64,000 nt of DNA from Anthoceros angustus (Eukaryota; Streptophyta; Anthocerotopsida; Anthocerotales; Anthocerotaceae), in NCBI GenBank assembly GCA_010909165.1, contig MU008159.1:2527406-2591405 (forward strand), read 5' to 3'. The notes beneath the pieces were generated by a model. That model made no database searches. It was not told the DNA's origin and worked only from the letters and a program-made list of their open reading frames with translations. A program made the position numbers and the translations under genes. Shown in pieces: positions 56,385 through 64,000 of the stretch (within the stretch, counting starts at the first letter, position 1; each line of letters opens with the position of its first letter).

Positions 56385-56453
56385 GTTGTTGTAGCTCAGT
56401 CGGTAGAACGCAAGGCTCTGACCCTCCGATCGGGGTTGGCGCCCCCGACGGCG
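56385..56453 (+). pseudogene. tRNA relic B (Lys-like body, damaged acceptor)
   Basis: TAGCTCAGTCGGTAGA at 56392-56407 is a typical D arm. AGGCTCTGACCCT follows where the anticodon arm belongs, then a T arm with a 5-bp stem CGGGG/CCCCG (56431-56447) around TTGGCGC. The 5' acceptor (GTTGTTG) does not pair with the 3' end (ACGGCGT), and the T loop TTGGCGC departs from TTCGANN. It corresponds to the truncated relic at 49178 in block A. Confidence 0.6.
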
Positions 56454-57386
56454 TTCATTTCCATGGCCTTTGCGTATCTTTGGTACGCTTGAACTTGCTA
56501 CCGCGTCACATTGTTACTGGTCGAGGAGTTCGACCGTCCAGGAAGGGATAAATGTACTTCCCATCGTTCCAGGCCCAAGCTCGGATTTGTGGCGATCGCA
56601 ACAATTGGGACATGTTTGGCGTCCTTTGCGGGCTATGACAGTGGAGCAGACTCTCCGGGTTGGGGTAGTTATGTTCGCAATTTGGTTTTTGCAGTTCGAT
56701 CCGAAGCTTGACGTGAAGTACTTCCACTTCCGGATCTGGACACCGTAGAATATCGTAGTGTTAAGATGCGATTCTGTTTCGATTGAGTTGTCGGAGTTGA
56801 CAGGAACAGCTCTGTGGCAAAACGTTCGCGAGTGTCAGCGACGGCAGCATGCCTAGTTGCGTACATGGGTAGTGTGTAGCAGCCCTTGTAATTGATGAAA
56901 GGGTGTTTGCTGGCTGGAGATGGAGGGCAGAAGTGTCATATATCTACTAGGGAGTGCACATGCAAGCTCGAGGCTTGCAAATCCAAGAAGGCAAGCTGAG
57001 TGAGGACTTGAGTAGGTTATGCATCTCCGTTTCTAGACAGAAACAAAAGAACGAGACAAATGTAGAAACTTGGGTTGCGTGTTGTGGATTGTGGAATCAA
57101 GCATGCACATTATGTAGAAGCTCATAGTTTTGGGCTTGCACGCCACTATCTACCACAACAAGTACAATGGGTGTGGGTAGTAGATGTTGAACGCTCACAA
57201 CAACTGGTTTACGTGGTAACGGGGTGCAGTCTTCGAGGTGAAGACTGGCACACAAATGCGTTTGTGTGTTATCTACGACAGCAAACATTTCACACACTTG
57301 TTGGGAAACCGAAGAAACCGAGGAAGTCCAGGTGCCGTGAAGTCGCGTTTTGAAAGCATTCAGGCCGACAGGACGGCTTGGGGCGA

Positions 57387-58918
57387 TCAGGATTCGGGCT
57401 TGCTGAAAGGATGCAGCAGAGCCTCGAGCTTGATGGTCCTGGCCTTAAACACCCAAGCCACGGCCAATCCGCAGAGAAATCCGTAGGCCGCATTGGACCA
57501 CTGTAGCGCCACCGAGGTGATGACGAGAACGATGAATATGTCCTTGCGCGAGTTCATGTCCCGCACAGTCATGCCCAGCTCGATACCCGCGTACAGCAGC
57601 AGCACCCCGAGCAGCGCGACGGGGTAGCGCTGCAGCATCTTGGCCAGCGAGTTCCCCAGCAGCAAGCCCAGAAGCATCTTCCCCGCGCCCAGCATGACTA
57701 CGGACAGGCCGGAGCGCGCCCCAAAGCGGTACTGCCCCGCAAGCCCCCCGCAGCCATGGCAGACGGGCATCGCCCCGAACCAGCAGCCCACGATGTTCAT
57801 CATCCCGACGGAGGTGGCGACGTGCATCACCGTGACATCCGGATTCCCAGGAAGAGATCCTGAGAGCTTCACCACGGCAATGACAGAGTTGAGCACGGAA
57901 AGCGGGAGCTGCGGGATAGCCCCCGATGAAACCTCCCGCCAGTCGTGGCGGGTCGGGTGCGTGATCTTGGGGTAGCTGGCCCCGCCTTGAGGCTCCTCCC
58001 ACGCTGGGGTAGCGCGCGAACGCCAGAATGATGCCCAGCACGAAGATGATGAGGCAGGAGGGCACCGTGGCCAGCCCTTCCTGGGCGTCCTCCTCCGCCA
58101 TCTCCTCGTCCGTCTTGAAGAATTTGGCATTGAGCGCATCCACCTTCCTTGCCACCCTGCTGGGCAGGCTGCTGGAGTCCTTGACTTGCTGGCTGCGCAG
58201 GCCTGCGCCGCCTCCTCGTCGAACGAATCCTCCTCCTTCTTCCTCTTCCTGAACTCCCGCCCACCCTGCTCACCACGATGACGAAGCAGAAGGCGAAGAT
58301 GGCCAGGACCCGGCCGTCCCAGCCCTTCCAGGGCCGGGGCCTCGAGGCCTTGGACTTGGAGAAGTCCTGCGAGTTGAGGATGTACTTGACGGCGGTGAGG
58401 CTGAAATTGAGCCCCTGCGCGAGCTGGATGCCCCGCACCACGGACAGCGGGATGAGCCAGTTGAAGAGCGTCATGAGCCCCGACAGCCCGAGAAAGACGA
58501 GGATGAAGGACACGGAGAGGCCCGCCGTCATGATCTGGTTGACCGTGAGCTTGTTGGTGCTGAGCGCGGCCGCCGCGATGGACTTCATGGGCTGCACCGG
58601 CATGGGCACGTCGAAGAGCAGGCCCGTGAGGACATTGAAGAAGCCGTTGAAGATGAGCGTGGTGCCCAGGTCCAGGTGGTTGTAGAGCGTGAGCGCCACC
58701 GCGATGGGGACGTACGTTCCCAGATCGCCCAGCGAGCCGCTCACCTCGCTCAGCAGGTCCTGCCGCCGGATTCGGAACACATTGAGGCGGCGCTGCAGGT
58801 AGGACGGCGGGCCGCGGTCCTTGAGGCCGATGTCGAAGCCGCCCGGCCCGCGTTCCAGCTCCTGCGCGGATGCGGAAGGCGAGGGCGTGGGCTGCACTGC
58901 CATCTCCCGGGAAGCCAT
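57387..58918 (-). pseudogene. MOT1-type molybdate transporter copy B, frameshifted
   Basis: Collinear with intact MOT1-A. It starts at the ATG complementary to 58916-58918 and keeps the first motif region (LGDLGTYVPIAVAL; DVPMPVQPMKS) and the second (MPVCHGCGGLAGQYRFGARS), with a matching C-terminus (PFSKPES). Compared with copy A the frame is lost by four single-base deletions in about 290 bp: near 58256 (C run), 58182 (TTGGAC to TTGAC), 57998 (CTCCCC to CTCCC) and 57970 (TAGGGG to TGGGG). In-frame deletions occur at 57919-57935 and 57860. All four sites fall in or beside the variable hydrophilic loop or just after it. Outside them coding similarity is high, which suggests recent loss or sequencing errors. 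If the indels are errors, this is a second working transporter. Confidence 0.85.
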
Positions 58919-59052
58919 ACCGAGCTCCGCTCCGCTCCCCTTCCCTTCCCTCTCCGCCCTTCAAGTAGCCCCGGCCCGAGCAGCAACCAAGGCTAGCGGT
59001 GCCAGGAGCTGCTTCTGCTGGGCAGGCCTTACGCTGGGCGCTCCGCCGCCAG

Positions 59053-59062
59053 CTTTAATAGG
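59053..59062 (-). promoter_or_regulatory. TATA-like box of MOT1-B
   Basis: CCTATTAAAGCT on minus, about 140 bp upstream of the MOT1-B start codon, at the position matching the better TATA box of copy A (CCTATAAACG). The change weakens the TATA consensus. Confidence 0.35.
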
Positions 59063-59073
59063 CGGGAATCTCT

Positions 59074-59290
59074 GAGGCTGAGGCAGAGGCAGAGGCAGAG
59101 GCAGAGGCTGAGGCTGAGGCAGCCAGGGTGAGGCATGCGGGGGGGGGCCCGGGGCCTTCCCGGAGCTGCCCAACTTGCCTCCCAGATTTGATTCCCCACT
59201 GCCGCTAAATCGGGGTGCGAAGGGGCCCGCCTCTGGGCCTCTGGGCCTCTGCCTCTGCCTCTGCCTCTCCCCACTGCCTGCTGCCTCTGC
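59074..59290. repeat. (GAGGCA/GAGGCT)n and CTGGGCCTCTGCCTCTG runs in MOT1-B upstream region
   Basis: Simple repeats of GAGGCW (59074-59120) and their complement CTCTGGGCCTCTGCCTCTGC (59231-59262) can pair as a large hairpin. Block A has a shorter GAGGCT run (52080-52115) and no complementary partner. Confidence 0.75.
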
Positions 59291-59860
59291 GTCTGCCTCG
59301 GCAGCAGCCGTGCCCCCTTCCCTTTTTACTTTCCGTGCACTCATGGGAGTCGTGTGGCGCCTGCACTGCTCCACTTGCTGCGCCTGTCCGCGAACGCTGT
59401 GCATTAATTTAAAGCACACAGTGACACCGCGCGCTGCATTTGCGGCAAGGGCGGCGTCCTCTGATGGCCCGGCCCGGCCCCCAGGTCCCTGCTCGCTCGG
59501 CACTCGCCCAGCGCTCGCCAGCCATACAGATATCGCATCCACCCACAGGCCAGCCTGCTAGCCTGCTCGCCCTCGCCGCAAGTCAACCACTTGGGAAGGT
59601 AATCATCGGCCGACGTGCGCCAATCTTGGCGTCCCTGCCCTGATTTTGTCTACCCCGTCTTCCAGATGGCTCATCGCTGCCGTCTTGTCCTCCAGCACAG
59701 GCGGCTTGTGGGGCCACCGCCGCCTATTATTACCATCCTCATCGCTCTTCCCATTTTTGGGGAGCCACATGCCTCGCAACCATGCAAGCTTCTAAGGCTT
59801 TTACCTGCCCGGCTCGCCTCTTCCACCAGCCTGTCCCCCCTGCTGCACTACATACATACA

Positions 59861-61251
59861 TGTGTAGCACTTGAGGTTGTTGCCACCCAAGCACAGCCAA
59901 TACTTACGTGTTCATCCAACACCAACTCCATGCTATGTATTATTTTTAAAATATATAAATCTTGTAGATATTATTCTATCAAAGATGAAAATCTTGTGAA
60001 AGATTCTGTACCGAGATAATATACCTAAATATATGACTTAGACTATTTTTTAATATATTTAAGAATCTCAATACAATGTATCATTGAATCTAGTCAAATA
60101 TCATATGCTTTCAAACTTTGCATCTCTTCAATTTTGATTCTTGTCCGAAATCAATGTTAGATGCCTTCAAACTTTGCATCTCTTCAAATTCGATACCTTG
60201 TCCCAAATCACACTCAAGTCTCATATGGATTCAAAACACAGCCAAATACATAGTATCACATGTTGAAAGAGACCGGTTGGATAAATTGGAAGAGAATATT
60301 CATTATAAATATTTAATTTTATAATATAGAATAACTTGCTAGTATGAATAAGAACATTTACAGAATACGAAGAACATTAAAAATAGACAATATGCAAAAA
60401 CAAACCATCTCTTGCACTATAAGACAAAAAGTGGTCCCATTAAGTATCATTGTTATCCTTAAGTTTTGAAAGTACATGAGTTTTACAAAAACTTCAAAAA
60501 AAGAAAACTACAGTATGTGAAATGAAAAAGATACACAAATGGCAACACTTATAGAGATCCCAAGAGATCCAACCTATAGTCACAAAGAGAGGAATTCAAA
60601 TGGACTCATGACCATAACACTTGGCCTTTCCATAGGTGCAAAAAAAGGAATTAGAGAAACAATGTGATTCTCAGCATCCTTTCTATGAGATACCCAAATG
60701 AAAAGGACTCAAAAACATAGTTTATTTAGCTCTATTAACTATTACCCATACACACATACATAGTAGAGATATCATAATAAATAACACACACTCATGTTCA
60801 ACTTGAAATATGAATGGTAATGAAATTATTTTGGACTGATTGGATTATTATTAAATAAATTTCAAGTAAAATATTTTTTATATCATCTATGAATATTCTG
60901 TTATATTATAATTTTTCCTCAAATATTTTTCTAGAGATGAGTTGACTTGGTATTATTTTTATTATTTATAAAAGATATCTTTCTTCAGAAAAACCTCAGA
61001 TTTTGAAGTTGTTAGAGTAGGTAAAGAACTCATATACAAATATTTTATTATTTTAATAATAAACTACCTATACTAACTATCGACACTCAGAATGGCAAAT
61101 GGCACCATAGAAGTGATCATTGTCGACATAAAATGGACCACCGCTGGATAGTGGACATGGCATTGATCCGATCGCATGAGGACCACGGTCGTAGTCACGA
61201 CGCTGTCGTGGTTGCCTTGAACCTTGATGAACCTGGTGTTGGGGTTGAAGT
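59861..61251. other. AT-rich intergenic DNA, no gene seen
   Basis: Strongly AT-rich with only short frames. A ~60-bp direct repeat (CAAACTTTGCATCTCTTCAA at 60112 and 60170, followed by related GATTCTTGTCC/GATACCTTGTCC words) is the only structure noticed. Confidence 0.6.
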
Positions 61252-61447
61252 TGTTAGAAATCTATGATTGGTGCAACACATCACATATTAGAGCTATGAG
61301 TATAAGTCCTAGAAGTATATATAGGATTATCCCATGAGCAAGATAGGGTTTCATACTATCGAGAGTATGACAAGGCCAAAGGCTATATATGTATGCATAG
61401 CACATCATTTTTAATGTACTAAACCCGGGAATAAATGTTTTCTAACA
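61252..61447 (+). mobile_element. 5' LTR of copia element 3 (196 bp)
   Basis: Begins TGTTAGAAAT and ends TTTTCTAACA, an 8-bp perfect inverted terminus (TGTTAGAA/TTCTAACA). It contains CTATATATG and a TATATATAGG run, possible promoter elements. The primer site follows without gap. Confidence 0.85.
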
Positions 61448-61464
61448 TGGTAGCAAGAGCATGG
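61448..61464 (+). other. primer-binding site of copia element 3
   Basis: TGGTAGCAAGAGCATGG directly follows the LTR and matches the initiator-Met primer site TGGTATCAGAGC with two changes. Confidence 0.7.
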
Positions 61465-61639
61465 TCTGTGAGATGCGTAGTACTCCGCACCACTGTGGGA
61501 CTGTGCCACTTGTCTTCTATTGCATTGTTTGTAGTTATGCGTATCAAATTGAAAAGCTTGTTTCCAATTTCGTGAAGCTTGGTAGTAGTTTTTTGGTGCG
61601 AGGAACTTTTGTCTTGTTTTTATAGCTCAAAGGTGTGCC

Positions 61640-63265
61640 TATGGAGACTACGATCAAGTAGAAAAGTTTGATGGCGTGAACTTCACATTATGGAAGTTGA
61701 AGCTAAAATCTCTTCTTATTGACAAACGATTGTGGAAGTTTGTGGAAAATGCACTTCCGCATGGCGCTTGAGGATATAAGGATCGGCCTTGGCTAATATT
61801 ATCGAATGTGTCGAGATGACATTCTCTCACAATTGAGCGAGTGTGTCTCTTCGCGATGCATGGAAAATTCTTTCACAAGCGTACGAGAAGAAGAGCATTG
61901 TGAGCTAAATGCCGGAAAGTCAATTCTCCAACTTCAAGATGGTTGAGGCGACCGTTCAACAACATGTCAACAAGTTGAAAAGCTTGGTTGATCAAATGAG
62001 GGGCGCAGATCAAACCTTGGGAGGTAAGGTGATCAACATGCTCTTTGCAGTTGCCACCATCATGTAGGCAATTTTTATTGTCTTATAGGGCATCCGTGGC
62101 GATGCGTGACAATCAACCAACCTTGATGAGGTGGTTAGATTACTCCTACAAGAGGAGCTTGATGGTTCTTTCGAGACACAAGGCAACGAAGGCTTGGCAC
62201 TCTTCTCAAGAAGGCATCACGGTGGAAGACCTGCCAAGTCTCTAGAAGGGACAAAGGATACGAGATGCAAGAGAAGGTGAAAGGCTTTTGTTATTCTTGG
62301 AAGCCCAATCACACGCAAAGGGCGTAAAATAAGATTGGCAGACTTGAAGAAGGAAATCATCCCAAGCTAATCAAGTCGTGAGAAGGACCAAGAACACATC
62401 TTGGCGTGCTTCAGAAAGAGATCAAGCGACTTCATCAAGAAGGATGAGAGTTTGTACCTTGACTCGTGCATCCAGCATTTGATTATAACCTTCCTTGGTT
62501 CTCAAGCTACGAGTATTGCGGAGGGGCATACGGTGGCGCTTGGTGACAATAGGTCACATGACATCAAGGGAAAAGAGTGTATTCGTCCATCTTGAGGGCA
62601 GTCTCTATTAAAGGGCGTGCATCATGCCTCATCTTGCGAGGAATCTTCTTTTTTACATAAAAATTGCGATCTGGTCATGAGGTTGTGTTCAATTCCAAAG
62701 TTTGGATCAATCGGCGACTGAGTTATCGAATGCTAAAGTGATTGCTAGGGCGTCAGAGGAAATTTGTACAAGTTGTGTGCTTACAGGAAGGCAAGCTTGC
62801 ACCTTTATGGACGATTCGCAAAATAGCATTGGATCTATTGATTTATGGCATCAACGTTTGGGGCACATTGGTGTGGACAATATCAGTTGATGAAGAACCA
62901 ACATATGGTTCTGAGGCTTGGATTTGAAAGAAGTGGGTGAGCCCATATGTAGGGTGCATAATGGAAAGCTACACGAACTAAGTTCCCAAGGATTGCTGTG
63001 AGCAAAAGATAGGCGCTAGAGTTGGTACACGGATGTGTGTGGTCAATGAAAATCCCACTCATGGCGGGCCGCTACATTCGGTGTTTGTGGATGATTTCAC
63101 TAGGAAGACTGGACATATCTTATGAAGGAGAAATCCCGGTATTTACACTCTTCAAGGAATGGAAGCCATGGTGGAGAACAAGTGGACAACCGTCGAAGAC
63201 TTTGCGTAGTGACAGCGGAGGTGAATACATCTCCTTGACTTCCAACGCGGTAAGGAGCATGGAAT
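61640..63265 (+). pseudogene. copia gag-pol remnant of element 3
   Basis: From an ATG at about 61640, gag reads METTIKxEKFDGVNFTLWKL-like sequence, with KLKSLLIDKRLWKFVENALP (61695-61755) and SLVDQMRGADQTLGGKVIN (about 61983-62037). A zinc-knuckle area is damaged. The protease start is YLDSCIQH (about 62455-62478; the active-site DSG reads DSC here), followed by HTVALGDNRSHDIKG (62530-62572). The pre-integrase finger has LWHQRLGHIGVDNI (62845-62887). The integrase core has FTLFKEWK (63141-63164) and TLRSDSGGEYIS (63198-63233). Multiple stops and frame changes make it non-coding. Confidence 0.85.
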
Positions 63266-63589
63266 TGGGAGGCACCAACCATCCGTGGCGCTTACTTTCA
63301 CGGCCCGCCAAGGCCGCATAATCCCGTCGTTGTAGCAAGGGGTCCGCGGGATGATAGGCTCTGTGGAGCATAAAAGTTTGGGCAACCTTGACCAAAAGAG
63401 CCCGAGCGAACAAGTTTGATTTTTTAGGAGCATTGAAGGAGCATGCAGAAAGAATCTTGGAACTTTGGAGTTGTAGGATATTGTTAGGAAGGCGAAAAAG
63501 GATATCCCAGAAGAAGAGCAGTCAAACGACCCCAGCAGGCGGGAGGCGTCAAATTTTTTCAGAGGATCGAGGAGGATAAGGAAAAGGAG

Positions 63590-64000
63590 GAACATGGATA
63601 GCACTGGATCGACTGAGTATACCCGGACTGGAGTGGGCAACGACCTAACCCACTATGGCGTGCACCGGACTACGCCGGGTAACGGGATAAGTCCGGACCC
63701 CACTCCGGGTCAAACAGATAAGTACGCCAGGAAAGTAACTTAGAAGTTGAGCCGTGAGGATGACCAGGCGGCGCCACGTGACGGCCCCGAGTGGAGGTCG
63801 GCATGCAGCAGCCAGACTGCGGGCCGCAGGCAGTGTATTCACGCCCGATCGCGCGGGCGCGTAAGGCCGAGTACGCGCGCGAAGGCCGCAGGTAAGCGGA
63901 GGCGAAGGTCGGTAAGCCATGCACTCGCGCACGGACAGTGGAAGAGGCGCCCGCCGCCGTTACTCCCAAAGGCGCGTGGGGGAAGGTCATTTCTTACCGA
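63590..64000 (+). mobile_element. LTR-like sequence, copy 2 (related to 45791-46440), cut by window end
   Basis: Shares the ordered words listed for copy 1 (for example GATAAGTACGCCAGG, AAAGTAACTTAGAAGTTG, GTAAGCCATGCACTCGCGCA, GCCGTTACTCCCAAAGGCGC). The copies are clearly homologous but diverged. Orientation is the same as copy 1. Confidence 0.5.

Larger units (their letters stand above)
55545..59860. repeat. duplicated block B (OEP7 + tRNA relic + MOT1-B)
   Basis: Second copy of the block at 48112-52780, about 7.2 kb downstream and in the same orientation. MOT1 sequences are highly similar and collinear, while non-coding parts are more diverged, so the duplication is not brand new. Block B is shorter by several hundred bases, partly because one internal repeat of the OEP7 3' sequence is shorter. 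Confidence 0.9.
61252..63330 (+). mobile_element. Ty1/copia retrotransposon 3, 5' portion (decayed)
   Basis: A 5' LTR (61252-61447) and primer site are followed on plus by gag, protease, pre-integrase finger and the start of the integrase core. Reverse transcriptase, RNase H and the 3' LTR are missing: homology ends near 63330, before the LTR-like sequence at 63.6 kb. It is therefore a 3'-truncated copy. Confidence 0.85.

Overview
This looks like a transposon-rich stretch of nuclear DNA from a land plant. The evidence is two copies of a plant MOT1-type molybdate transporter gene, a chloroplast outer-envelope protein (OEP7-like) gene, an intron-bearing plant ILK-type (ankyrin plus kinase) pseudogene, and plant-type Ty1/copia, CACTA (TNP2) and MULE (SWIM finger) elements. 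The lineage cannot be fixed from sequence alone; the GC-rich, intronless MOT1 reading frame does not by itself separate monocots from ferns, lycophytes or mosses. There are no bacterial operons, phage genes or CRISPR arrays.

Layout: 1-7.0 kb is a decayed minus-strand copia element whose 5' LTR lies at 6784-6992 and whose leader plus gag start is duplicated in tandem. 7.0-15.4 kb is repeats: a ~0.5 kb minisatellite, a GC-rich stretch with long ORFs on both strands but no recognisable product, two successive tandem duplications (10.5-13.5 kb) containing CACTA-type ends, a copia RNase H scrap and a TTTACAAC-rich array. 18.4-21.1 kb (minus) is a broken TNP2 CACTA transposase. 22.2-25.5 kb is a tandem repeat followed by GC-rich sequence. 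26.2-27.8 kb (plus) is a broken MULE transposase. 28.8-37.4 kb holds CACTA ends and a ~100-bp repeat array split by a complete, LTR-to-LTR copia element (29970-36853). 37.5-48 kb carries low-complexity DNA, a minisatellite, a possible transcription unit with three exon-like repeats (42.7-44.8 kb) and GC-rich retroelement-like sequence.

The gene-bearing part is 48.1-59.9 kb. A block of about 4.5 kb (OEP7-like gene on plus, tRNA relic, MOT1 on minus) is present twice in direct orientation, separated by the ILK-like pseudogene. The damage is reciprocal: block A keeps an intact MOT1 but its OEP7 copy has a nonsense codon and frameshift; block B keeps an intact OEP7 but its MOT1 carries four single-base frameshifts within 300 bp. 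After AT-rich DNA (59.9-61.2 kb) a plus-strand decayed copia element with a clean 196-bp LTR runs to about 63.3 kb, and the window ends in an LTR-like sequence related to that at 45.8-46.4 kb.

Caveat: duplicated copies in this window differ by many 1-6 base indels, often at C runs or CG-containing sites. Part of the apparent decay could be long-read sequencing error, so frameshift-based pseudogene calls are provisional.
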